64,000 nt of DNA from Saccharothrix algeriensis (GTDB lineage: Bacteria; Actinomycetota; Actinomycetes; Mycobacteriales; Pseudonocardiaceae), in NCBI RefSeq assembly GCF_016907655.1, contig NZ_JAFBCL010000001.1, positions 1,798,001 through 1,862,000 on the forward strand. Direction: 5' to 3'. Made by a program: the position numbers and the translations under genes. Positions 50,934-58,751 of this stretch are shown here, in pieces; within the stretch, counting starts at the first letter, position 1, and the number at the start of each line of letters is the position of its first letter. The notes under the pieces are model-generated. The model was not told where the DNA came from. It was given only the letters and a program-made list of their open reading frames with translations, and searched no databases.

Positions 50934-51367
50934 CCAGCGTTTTCCACCCGGCGCTTGAGCTCCTTCAGCGCCGTGTCCATGATCATCTTCTCGGCCTTGC
51001 GCCGGAACAGGCCGATCATCGGCACGACCAGCTGCACCGACAGCGTGTAGGTCACCTCGGTCGAGCCGCCCCGCGCGGTGAGCGCGTAGCTGCCCTCCTG
51101 GGACTTCTGCATCTGGCCCTTGACCAGGCGCCACGAGATCCGCCGCGGCGACCACTCGTCGTAGGCGAGCACGTACTCGTCCTTGATCGGGCCCTGGTCG
51201 ATGTTGAACCTGACCTGGGCCGGGTAGCCGTCCGAGCCGGTCTCCAGCACCTCGGTGCGCTTCACCCCGTTGGCCCACTCGGGGTAGGCGGCGAAGTCGG
51301 CGATCACCGCCACGATCCGCGAGGGCTCCGCGTCGATGACGATGGACTGGGTGGACTCGTCGGCCAT
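50930..51367 (-). CDS. SRPBCC (START-like) protein, Rv2185c-like
   Basis: 145-residue lipid/polyketide-binding fold: STQSIVIDAEPSRIVAVIADFAAYPEWANGVKRTEVL and YTLSVQLVVPMIGLFRRKAEKMI, the Polyketide_cyc2 pattern. No catalytic residues can be assigned. TAGCCT lies 7 nt before the ATG at 51365-51367, so it is likely leaderless and heads the operon with the ArsA-like ATPase, as Rv2185c-Rv2184c do. Confidence 0.87.
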   Translation of the reverse strand: MADESTQSIVIDAEPSRIVAVIADFAAYPEWANGVKRTEVLETGSDGYPAQVRFNIDQGPIKDEYVLAYDEWSPRRISWRLVKGQMQKSQEGSYALTARGGSTEVTYTLSVQLVVPMIGLFRRKAEKMIMDTALKELKRRVENAG

Positions 51368-51394
51368 GCCGGGGAGGCTACCCGGTTGGCCTGG

Positions 51395-52183
51395 TCACCA
51401 GCGCAGCACGTGCGGCGTGCCGCTGCGCTGGAAGTGGCCGACGTTCACGCACTCGGTCCACCCCACGCGCACCCGGCGCGCCATGGGCTGGTGCACGTGG
51501 CCGAACACCGACCAGCGGGGGCGGTCCCGGCGGATGACCCCCAGCAGCGACGTGGAGCCCAGCTCGGGCCGCCGCGCCACGACGTCGTAGGTCAGCTCGG
51601 GCACGGCGGGCGGGATGTGCGTGCACAGCACGTCCACCGGGCCCAGCCCGGCCAGCGCCGCGCCGAACTCCTCCTCGGTGCGCAGGTAGGGGTACCAGGG
51701 CGCGCCGGGCCGCCGCGCGAAGCCCGGCGACCGCAGCGCGCCGCCGGCGAAGCCGAACCGCAGCCCGCCGATCTCGGCCGTCCCGCCGTCGAGCACGTGC
51801 ACGCCGTCGTGGGCGAACCGCGGCCACAGCTCGGGGCTGTCCACGTTGCCCGGTGTCGCGTAGGTCGGGGCGCTCATCGCGGCGAACAGCTCGGCGTACT
51901 GCTCCAGGACCGCTTCGCGGACCACCGACGCGGCGTCGTCCAGGCCGTCCCACAGCGACCGGACGTAGCGCACGGACTCCGCGCTCATCCGCTCGCGCCG
52001 CATCCGGGCGAACACCCCGACCTTCTCCGCGCCGAAGACCCGGCCGAGGATGCCCCGGCCGTGGTCGTGGTAGTCGACGAAGTCGACCAGGTCCCCCAGG
52101 ACCACCAGTGCGTCGGCGCCGTCGCCCGCGCGGGCGAGGGCCTCGGCGTTGCCGTGGACATCCGAGACGACGTGAACCCGCAC
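51395..52183 (-). CDS. Calcineurin-like metallophosphoesterase
   Basis: 262 residues with all metal-site motifs: SDVHGN (8-13), VLGDLVDFVD, ATPGNVDS, CTHIPP and VFGHVHQP. Similar to single-domain phosphoesterases acting on nucleotides or phosphodiesters; substrate unknown. TAGATT lies 7 nt before the GTG, and the intervening AGGGGG could also serve as ribosome site. Lies between two SRPBCC genes on the same strand. Confidence 0.9.
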   Translation of the reverse strand: MRVHVVSDVHGNAEALARAGDGADALVVLGDLVDFVDYHDHGRGILGRVFGAEKVGVFARMRRERMSAESVRYVRSLWDGLDDAASVVREAVLEQYAELFAAMSAPTYATPGNVDSPELWPRFAHDGVHVLDGGTAEIGGLRFGFAGGALRSPGFARRPGAPWYPYLRTEEEFGAALAGLGPVDVLCTHIPPAVPELTYDVVARRPELGSTSLLGVIRRDRPRWSVFGHVHQPMARRVRVGWTECVNVGHFQRSGTPHVLRW

Positions 52184-52193
52184 CCCCTGGAAT

Positions 52194-52640
52194 CTACGGC
52201 AGCGCCGGGGGCAGCCCGGGGGCGCGCCCGCCCTCCAGGGTCGCCTTCAGCCCCAGCGACACCCGCTTGGCGGCCAACTGGCGCCGGCGCACCTCCCGGC
52301 GCACCCGCCGGGGGGACTGCTCGCCGGGGAGGTCGGCGCGCAGGAAGTAGTGCAGCAGGGTGCCGTCGAGCACCGGCTCCAGCCACACCTCCATCGTCCC
52401 GACCAACGCGCCCGCCACCGTCCAGCGCAGCCCCTTGGCGCCGCGGTCGAGGTAGGCGGACAGGACGAGGTCGGGCCAGTACCGCGCCCACGCCGCCGGC
52501 TCCGCGAAGGCCGCGGCCACCGCCTCCGGGGGCACCGCGAGAAATGTCTCGTCCACCACGTCCACGCTCGGCACGGGTGGGAAGAGTGCCACGACACGGT
52601 CACGGAACCACCCACCGGCCTGGTGTATAGCCGGAATCAC
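52194..52640 (-). CDS. Second SRPBCC-fold protein
   Basis: 148 residues at this start. Core SVDVVDETFLAVPPEAVAAAF, ARYWPDLVLSAYLDRGAKGLRW and MEVWLEPVLDGTLLHYFLRAD fits START-like lipid-binding proteins. The start is uncertain: the GTG at 52638-52640 directly abuts a TAGCTT hexamer, whereas similar proteins usually begin near the SVDVVDETF segment, where a GTG at 52572-52574 is available. Divergent from fadD15. Confidence 0.72.
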   Translation of the reverse strand: MIPAIHQAGGWFRDRVVALFPPVPSVDVVDETFLAVPPEAVAAAFAEPAAWARYWPDLVLSAYLDRGAKGLRWTVAGALVGTMEVWLEPVLDGTLLHYFLRADLPGEQSPRRVRREVRRRQLAAKRVSLGLKATLEGGRAPGLPPALP

Positions 52641-52686
52641 AAGCTAGGTTTCCGCACCGGTAACAAACAACCGTCCGGAGGTTGAC

Positions 52687-54492
52687 GTGCGCGAGTTCAG
52701 CGTCCCCGCCACCGCCACTGTGGCTGCCGAGGAGAACCTCACCGACATGGTGTGGGCGAACGCGGAGCGCTTCGGCAACGCCGTCAGCTTCCGCCGCCGC
52801 GTCGACGGCACCTGGGTGGACGTGACCGCGCGCGACTTCGCCGCCCAGGTGATCGCGGTGGCCAAGGGCCTGATGGCGGCCGGCATCGCGCCCGGCGACC
52901 GGGTCGGCCTGATGTCCAGGACCCGCTACGAGTGGACGCTGCTGGACTTCGCCATCTGGCACGCGGGCGCCGTGGTCGTGCCGATCTACGAGACGTCCTC
53001 GGCCGACCAGGTCGAGTGGATCCTGGCCGACTCGTCGGCCAAGGCGGTGTTCGTGGAGAACGCGGGGCACCGCACGACCGTCGACTCGGTGGTGGCGGGC
53101 CTGCCCGAGGTGCGCGACGTCTGGCAGATCGACGGCCCGAGCGGGGACGCGGCGGGCGCGATCGACGAGCTGACCGCCCTGGGCGCGGGCGTGGCCGACG
53201 AGGACGCGCGGGCCCGGCGCAAGGAGGTCGGCGCGGACGACACCGCGACCATCGTCTACACCTCCGGCACCACCGGCCGCCCCAAGGGCTGCGAGCTGAC
53301 CCACCGCAGCCTGCTGGCCGAGGTCCGGGCGGACTACTCGGCGTTCCCGCAGCTCATGCAGGCCGGCAACTCGCTGCTGGTGTTCCTGCCGCTGGCGCAC
53401 ATCCTGGCCCGCGCGATCGCCCTGTGCGGCGTCTACGCCCGCGTCACCCTGGGCCACACGCCGGACGTGAGGAACCTGGTCGACGACCTCCAGTCGTTCC
53501 GGCCGACGTTCGTGGTGGCCGTGCCGCGCGTGTTCGAGAAGGTCTACAACGGGGCCAAGCAGAAGGCCCACGCGGCGGGCAAGGGCCGGATCTTCGACGC
53601 CGCCGAGGCCACCGCCGTCGCCTACAGCGAGGCGGTGGACACCGGCGGCCCCGGCCTGGGCCTCAAGCTCCGGCACATGCTGTTCGGCAAGCTCGTCTAC
53701 GCCAAGCTCCAGGCGGCGCTGGGCGGGCGGTGCATCGCGGCCGTGTCCGGTGGCGCGCCGCTGGGCACGCGGCTGGCGCACTTCTTCCGGGGCGTGGGCG
53801 TGCCGGTGTTCGAGGGCTACGGCCTGACCGAGACCTGCGCGGCGGCGTGCGTGAACACCGAGTCGGCGTTCCGGGTGGGCACGGTCGGGCGGCCGGTGGC
53901 CGGCACCTCGGCCCGCATCGCCGAGGACGGCGAGGTCCTGCTCAAGGGCGACGTGGTGTTCCGCAGCTACTGGAACAACGCGAAGGCCACCGAGGAGGCG
54001 CTGGAGGACGGCTGGTTCCACACCGGCGACATCGGCGAGCTGGACGACGACGGCTTTCTGCGGATCACCGGCCGCAAGAAGGAGATCATCGTCACGGCGG
54101 GCGGCAAGAACGTCTCGCCCGCGGTGCTGGAGGACCGGCTGCGGGTGCACCCGCTGATCAGCCAGTGCATGGTGGTGGGCGACGCGCAGCCGTTCATCGG
54201 CGCGCTGATCACCATCGACCCGGAGTTCTTCCCGGCGTGGAAGCGGCAGAACGGCAAGCCCGAGTCGGCGACCGTGGCGGACCTCGTCGAGGACGAGACG
54301 CTGCGCGGCGTCATCCAGGCGGCCGTGGACGACGCCAACCGGGTGGTCTCGCAGGCCGAGTCGATCAAGCGGTTCCGCATCCTGCCGATCGACTTCACCG
54401 AGGCGGGCGGCGAGATCACCCCGAGCCTCAAGCTCCGCCGCTCAGTGGTGGCCACCACCTACAAGCAGGACATCGAAGCCCTCTACCACTGA
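52687..54492 (+). CDS. fadD15: Long-chain fatty-acid-CoA ligase (FadD15-like)
   Basis: 601-residue adenylate-forming enzyme activating fatty acids. P-loop IVYTSGTTGRPKGCELTHRS, GYGLTETCAAACVN, the hinge DGWFHTGDIGELDDDGFLRITGRKKEIIVTAGGKNVSP and a C-terminal catalytic Lys in ITPSLKLRR. GTG start has GGAGG 7 nt upstream. Followed by repeat copy B and a terminator; convergent with pimB. Matches Rv2187. Confidence 0.95.
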   Translation: MREFSVPATATVAAEENLTDMVWANAERFGNAVSFRRRVDGTWVDVTARDFAAQVIAVAKGLMAAGIAPGDRVGLMSRTRYEWTLLDFAIWHAGAVVVPIYETSSADQVEWILADSSAKAVFVENAGHRTTVDSVVAGLPEVRDVWQIDGPSGDAAGAIDELTALGAGVADEDARARRKEVGADDTATIVYTSGTTGRPKGCELTHRSLLAEVRADYSAFPQLMQAGNSLLVFLPLAHILARAIALCGVYARVTLGHTPDVRNLVDDLQSFRPTFVVAVPRVFEKVYNGAKQKAHAAGKGRIFDAAEATAVAYSEAVDTGGPGLGLKLRHMLFGKLVYAKLQAALGGRCIAAVSGGAPLGTRLAHFFRGVGVPVFEGYGLTETCAAACVNTESAFRVGTVGRPVAGTSARIAEDGEVLLKGDVVFRSYWNNAKATEEALEDGWFHTGDIGELDDDGFLRITGRKKEIIVTAGGKNVSPAVLEDRLRVHPLISQCMVVGDAQPFIGALITIDPEFFPAWKRQNGKPESATVADLVEDETLRGVIQAAVDDANRVVSQAESIKRFRILPIDFTEAGGEITPSLKLRRSVVATTYKQDIEALYH

Positions 54493-54572
54493 CTCCCCTC
54501 CCCCACCCCAGCCCCAGTTCCCCACTCCCCCGTCCCCACTCCCCCACCCCCACTCCCCCCGCCCCCGCCCAC

Positions 54573-54705
54573 CCCCGCGAGGCCGCGTCGGCCTGTCGCC
54601 CCGCATTCTCCGGCGATCACGCTTTTCGATCGCCGGAGAATCCGGGTCGACGGGCCGACTACCAGGCGGCCGAGCCGCGACGCCGGAGGCGGCGCAATCC
54701 AACAC
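54573..54705 (+). repeat. Interspersed hairpin repeat, copy B
   Basis: About 133 bp aligned with copy A (22043-22173), same orientation, preceded by a C/T tract at 54493-54570. Main hairpin: 14 perfect bp (54605-54618 with 54628-54641; arm ATTCTCCGGCGATC), a C-C mismatch, then 4 more bp; loop ACGCTTTTC. Relative to copy A the stem differs by paired changes that keep base pairing. Conserved tail: GCCGACTACCAGGCGGCCG and GCAATCCAACAC. Confidence 0.85.
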
Positions 54706-54709
54706 AGAC

Positions 54710-54743
54710 GGGTGGCCCGCACCGAACCCGGTGCGGGCCACCC
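54710..54743. terminator. Terminator downstream of fadD15
   Basis: Perfect 14-bp stem GGGTGGCCCGCACC (54710-54723) with 54730-54743, loop GAACCC, starting 4 bp after repeat copy B. The following 180 bp to the pimB stop hold only a repeated CGCTGACGCGG word. Confidence 0.85.
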
Positions 54744-54922
54744 GACCCCCAGTGATCGTCAACCGCTGACGCGGTTTCGAGAAGTTCTGTTGTCCCGGTC
54801 CCCCAACCGGGACGTCCCCAAGACTGCCGCAGCGCGCTGTCGTATCGCTGACGCGGCGATGACTCGCGCCGTCAGCGGCGCCCGCCGGCCGCGCCCGCGC
54901 CGCCGACCGGCCCCGCCGGCCC

Positions 54923-56083
54923 TCACCCGGTCGGGCCGGCCGCGTGGACGGGCCGGCCGTCGACCAGGCCGGCCAGCCGCGCGGCCAGGTCCTCCCAGCG
55001 CCACTCGCGCGAGACCCACTCCCGCCCGGCGCGGCCCATCTTCGCCGCCAGGTCCGGGTCGGCGAGCAGGCCGGCCACCTCGTCGGCCACGGCCGCCACC
55101 GACCGGCCGTCCACCACCGCGCCGGTGATCCCGTCGCGCACGGTCTCCGGCGCGCCCCCGGACCGGCCGGCGACGACGGGCAGGCCGGTCGCCGAAGCCT
55201 CCAGGTAGACGATCCCCAGCCCCTCGACGTCCAGGCCGTGCCCCCGGGTCCGGCACGGCATGGCGAACACGTCGCCGGCGTTGTAGTGCGCGGGCAGCTC
55301 CGACCACGGCACGGAGCCGGTCAGCACCACGTGGTCGGCCACGCCGACCGCGGAGGCCAGCCGCGCCAGCGCCCCGTGGTGGGGGCCGCCGCCGACCAGC
55401 AGCAGCGCCGCGCCGGGCACCCGCCGCCGGATCTCCGGCAGCGCGCGGACCAGCACGTCCTGCCCCTTGCGCGGCACCAGGCGCGACACGCACACCACCA
55501 CCGGGCGGTCGCCGAGGCCGTACCGGGCGCGGATCTCCTGCCGCGCGGCCGGGTCGGGCGCGAACACCGACGCGTCCACCCCGGACGGCAGGTGCTCCAG
55601 GGCCGCCATCGGGCCGAACGCGGCGGCGAAGCGCGACCGCGTGTACCGGCTGACGAACGTCACCACGTCCACCGCGGAACCGATGGCGCGCAGCGACCGG
55701 CGCGCCGCCGGCAGCATCGACCAGCCCACCTCGTGCCCGTGGGTGCACGCCACCACGCGCTGCGCGCCCGCGTCCCGCAGCCACGGCGTGAGCAGCGCCA
55801 GCGGCGCCGCCGCGCCGAACCACACCGCCTCGCACCGCTCGGCCCGCACGATCTGCGCCGCGCGGCGCAGCACGCCCGGCGTCGGCAGCATCAGCGTCCC
55901 GGGGTGGCGCACCACCTGGAACGGCTGCGCGGCGTCGAACTCCGGGTGCGACCCCGACGGCGACTCCCACGACGGCGCGTAGACCACCAGGTCGGGCAGC
56001 CGGGTCGCCAGCGCGTGCAGGTAGGACTGGATGCCACCGGGCCGGGGCGGGAAGTCATTGGTCACCAGGAGGGTCCGACGCAC
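54923..56083 (-). CDS. pimB: GDP-mannose-dependent mannosyltransferase PimB'
   Basis: 386-residue GT4 glycosyltransferase adding the second mannose of phosphatidylinositol mannosides. N-terminal acceptor side VTNDFPPRPGGIQSYLHAL; ACTHGHEVGWSM; donor side VSRLVPRKGQDVL, and the E-x7-E motif within EGLGIVYLEASATGLPVVAG. Start at the GTG 56081-56083 gives MRRTLLVTNDFPPRPGG, the family N-terminus, 7 nt behind TAACGT; the GTG three codons upstream overlaps that box. Convergent with fadD15, as Rv2188c with Rv2187. Confidence 0.94.
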   Translation of the reverse strand: MRRTLLVTNDFPPRPGGIQSYLHALATRLPDLVVYAPSWESPSGSHPEFDAAQPFQVVRHPGTLMLPTPGVLRRAAQIVRAERCEAVWFGAAAPLALLTPWLRDAGAQRVVACTHGHEVGWSMLPAARRSLRAIGSAVDVVTFVSRYTRSRFAAAFGPMAALEHLPSGVDASVFAPDPAARQEIRARYGLGDRPVVVCVSRLVPRKGQDVLVRALPEIRRRVPGAALLLVGGGPHHGALARLASAVGVADHVVLTGSVPWSELPAHYNAGDVFAMPCRTRGHGLDVEGLGIVYLEASATGLPVVAGRSGGAPETVRDGITGAVVDGRSVAAVADEVAGLLADPDLAAKMGRAGREWVSREWRWEDLAARLAGLVDGRPVHAAGPTG

Positions 56084-56093
56084 CCGCTCCACG

Positions 56094-57413
56094 TTACGGG
56101 AAGCCCTCCCGCAGGAACCCCTGCCAGCCCCGGACCAGTTCCGCCACCTCCACCCCGGTCGCCTCCCGCACCAGCGCGTCCCGCGCGGGGTCGGTCGGCC
56201 GACCCTCCCGCGCGATCCGCCGGTAGGCGGCCACCAGCCCCGGTTCGCCGAGCCGGCTCGCCAGGTACAGGTTCAGCGACCACGACTCCTGGTAGGCCAG
56301 TTCCGCGTCGGCGCCCCGGAACCGCGCGTCCGCGGGCAGCGCGGTGGGCGGCGCGGCGCGCACCGCGGCGGCCAGCGCGGGCGCGGCCCCCGCCGGCGGC
56401 AGGCCGCTGCCCCGGAAGGCCACGTAGTCGGCGAAGCCCTCCAGCAGCCACAGCGGCGACCCGTCGGCGGTGTCGCCGCGGGTGGCGACGTGGGTGATCT
56501 CGTGCCGCAGCAGCACGCGCAGCGACAGCGGCGACAGCACGCCCGCGCCGGTCGGGTGCAGCACCACCCGCTGCCCCCGGGCGGTGCGCGTGGCCGGGTC
56601 CACCGGGTCGGCCACCGCGACGCCGGCGACGGACCCGTCCGCGAACCCCGGGCCCACCAGGGCCTGCAGCTCGCGCACGTCGCCGGGGATCAGCACGGCG
56701 ACCTGCCGCGCCCAGCCCGGGCCCCAGACCTCGGTCACGGCGGCCACCGCGGCGCCCAGCTCGGCCAGCACCCGCGCGGCCAGCGGCTCGCCGCCGGGGT
56801 GGCTGAGCACGAGCCCGCCGGGGCCGGTGAGCACGTGGCACGGCCCGAAGTCCCAGGGCCCGCGCCAGGTGCGCCCGCCGACCGGTTCCAGGGCGGTGTC
56901 GGAGTTGAGGTACCAGCGGTCGCCGCGGCGGGTGAACAGGTAGGCCATGGGCTGCGCGCTGGGGGCCGCGTCGACACCGCGCAGCCGGTAGGCGAGCCGG
57001 ACGCCGGGCGCCCACGACTCGTCGGCGGCGGGCAGCCGGACGCCGGCGAGGTCCGTCGCGCCCTCCAGCCGGTAGGACCACTCGTCCAGCGGCACGGCCG
57101 CGAGGTTGCGGAACAGGTCGCGCTGGCGCTGCCGGAACCCCTCGTCGGCGGCCGGGTCCAGGTCGGCGGTGAACGCGGCCTCGTCGCGCTCCAGCACCGC
57201 GCGGGCCCGGCGGTCCAGCAGGTCGCGGACGCCGCGCTCGCGGGGGTCCGCCGCGAGCGCCGACGACGCCGGCGGGTCGGCCGGCGACACCGCCAGGGCC
57301 AACCCGCACGCGGACGCCGCGGCCACCAGCACGGCCAGCAGGACCCGGAAGCGGCTCACCGGCGGGCAGGTGGTCGGCGGGGCCGCGCCCGGCCGGGGCG
57401 GCCCCGCCGACAC
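56094..57413 (-). CDS. Exported gluzincin-type (peptidase MA-like) protein
   Basis: 439 residues. A hydrophobic signal or anchor (about 19-43, VSRFRVLLAVLVAAASACGLAL) is followed by an extracytoplasmic NTF2-like region and a metallopeptidase domain with LLRHEITHVATRG and, 20-odd residues later, WLLEGFADYVAF, i.e. HExxH plus a third Glu ligand. Cleavage target unknown. GTG 57411-57413 is 3 nt from the ripC-like stop; an alternative GTG at 57357-57359 would begin right at the signal. Its TAA stop is part of the pimB -10 box. Confidence 0.82.
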   Translation of the reverse strand: MSAGPPRPGAAPPTTCPPVSRFRVLLAVLVAAASACGLALAVSPADPPASSALAADPRERGVRDLLDRRARAVLERDEAAFTADLDPAADEGFRQRQRDLFRNLAAVPLDEWSYRLEGATDLAGVRLPAADESWAPGVRLAYRLRGVDAAPSAQPMAYLFTRRGDRWYLNSDTALEPVGGRTWRGPWDFGPCHVLTGPGGLVLSHPGGEPLAARVLAELGAAVAAVTEVWGPGWARQVAVLIPGDVRELQALVGPGFADGSVAGVAVADPVDPATRTARGQRVVLHPTGAGVLSPLSLRVLLRHEITHVATRGDTADGSPLWLLEGFADYVAFRGSGLPPAGAAPALAAAVRAAPPTALPADARFRGADAELAYQESWSLNLYLASRLGEPGLVAAYRRIAREGRPTDPARDALVREATGVEVAELVRGWQGFLREGFP

Positions 57414-57416
57414 CGG

Positions 57417-58448
57417 TCAGCCGTCGATGCGGCGCATCGCGAAGATCGAGCCGGGGCTCTCCAGCGGCACGATCTTCACCGGCACGCCGTCGGTGGAGGC
57501 GTGGACGACGTTGGCGTTGTCCACCGCCATGCCGACGTGGTTGCCGCCGTTGTAGATGATCAGGTCGCCGGGCCCGACCTCGCCGCGGCTCACCGCGCGC
57601 CCCGCGCCGGCCTGGCCGTTGCTGGTGCGCGGGATGGTGACGCCCGCCGACGCGTAAGCCTTCGACGTCAGCCCGGAGCAGTCCCACAGGTCCGGGCCGG
57701 TCGCGCCGTACTGGTACATGTCGCCGCGCTGGTTGAGCGCGAAGGCCAGCGCCTTGCCCGCCGTGCCGTTGGGCACCGGGATGTTCGACCGGTCGCCGGG
57801 GTCGGCCAGCTTGGTGCGCTCGGGCGCGGACAGCCGGTTGAGCTGCGTGCGCACCTCTTCGATCTGGCCGTTCAGCTCGTCCTGGCGCTTGCGGATGTCC
57901 TCGGCGATCTTCACCGACTCGTCGGAAGCCTTCTGCGCGCGGCCCTGGGCGTCGGCCGCCGACGCCTTCGCCGACTCGGCCGCGTTCACCGCGCCGGCCA
58001 GCCGGTCCAGCGCCTCGCCGTTGTCCGCCGCCAGCACGCCCAGCGCCGACATGCGGTTGAGGAAGTCCTGCTGGGAGTCGCTCACCAGCAGCGCCGACAG
58101 CTGGTTGAACCGCGCGCCCTCGAACGAAGCTTCGGTCAGCCGGTCGACCTGGACGCGGAAGTCCTCCTCGTCCTGCCGGGCCTGGTCGCCCGCCGCGGTG
58201 GCCTGCGCCAGGTCGGCGTTGGCCTGGTCGAGCAGCACCTGGTTGTTGTCGCGCTGCTCCTCCGCGCGCAGGAGCTCCTCGTTGAGCTTGGTGGCCTGCT
58301 CGGCCAGCTCGTTGTACTTCTTCAGCGCATCGGAAGCCGTGTTCGGCTGGGCGCCGGCGGGCACGGGCATGACGCCCACCGCAGCGGCGGCCACCGCCGT
58401 GGCCGCGATCGCCCCGCGCACACCGTGCTTGAGTCGTTGCGACGTCAC
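57417..58448 (-). CDS. ripC: Secreted NlpC/P60 peptidoglycan endopeptidase (RipC-like)
   Basis: 343 residues. Signal peptide 1-33 (cut after PAGA), a long coiled coil (about 40-205, KKYNELAEQATKLNEELLRA onward) and a C-terminal NlpC/P60 domain: catalytic Cys in LWDCSGLTSKAYASAG, His in GNHVGMAVDN, and a third polar His in VVHASTDG. Coiled coil plus NlpC/P60 is the RipC/FtsX-activated architecture, and Rv2190c occupies this spot. The GTG 58446-58448 has GAGGAG 12 nt upstream. Preceded by a long, apparently structured leader. Confidence 0.92.
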   Translation of the reverse strand: MTSQRLKHGVRGAIAATAVAAAAVGVMPVPAGAQPNTASDALKKYNELAEQATKLNEELLRAEEQRDNNQVLLDQANADLAQATAAGDQARQDEEDFRVQVDRLTEASFEGARFNQLSALLVSDSQQDFLNRMSALGVLAADNGEALDRLAGAVNAAESAKASAADAQGRAQKASDESVKIAEDIRKRQDELNGQIEEVRTQLNRLSAPERTKLADPGDRSNIPVPNGTAGKALAFALNQRGDMYQYGATGPDLWDCSGLTSKAYASAGVTIPRTSNGQAGAGRAVSRGEVGPGDLIIYNGGNHVGMAVDNANVVHASTDGVPVKIVPLESPGSIFAMRRIDG

Positions 58449-58665
58449 GGTCGCGTGTCACTCCTCACGTCTGGACCGCCTGCCGGTCGGGCGCGCGCGT
58501 GTCCGCACCTGCCCGACAGCTCTGGCTGGGTAGTTCCGGCTCGGCACCCCGATAGGCCGATTCGGCGGTGAACTCGCGTCGCCGGCCAGGGTGGCCGGCT
58601 GCCCCCACGAGATCTCGGCCAGGTTACGAAAGGTGAGCCCCGGAGTCCACCCACAGCAGGCGTAA
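58449..58665 (-). ncRNA. Structured 5' leader of the NlpC/P60 gene, possible riboswitch
   Basis: About 210 nt without a gene. On the minus strand it contains GCTCACCTTTCGTAACC, then a CTCG...CGAG helix enclosing a 7-bp stem GCCGGCC-ACCCT-GGCCGGC (58584-58602), and CACC...GGTG pairing further down. Genes for NlpC/P60 hydrolases in actinobacteria often carry the c-di-AMP (ydaO) riboswitch; the GCTCACC...CGTAACC word resembles part of it, but the ydaO core GGGGTGAAT was not found. An AACCT-TTC-AGGTT dyad (58666-58678) lies at the presumed promoter. Confidence 0.35.
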
Positions 58666-58751
58666 AACCTTTCAGGTTGACAACGATCCACTATCGGGGG
58701 ATTTCTGACCTCGGTGTGTGACCAGAAGTAGTGTGAAGAACACGGCGCGTG

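Noticed and set aside
58458..58691. Short open frames in the leader of the RipC-like gene
   Set aside because: No plausible start signals; the region is better explained as a structured untranslated leader.
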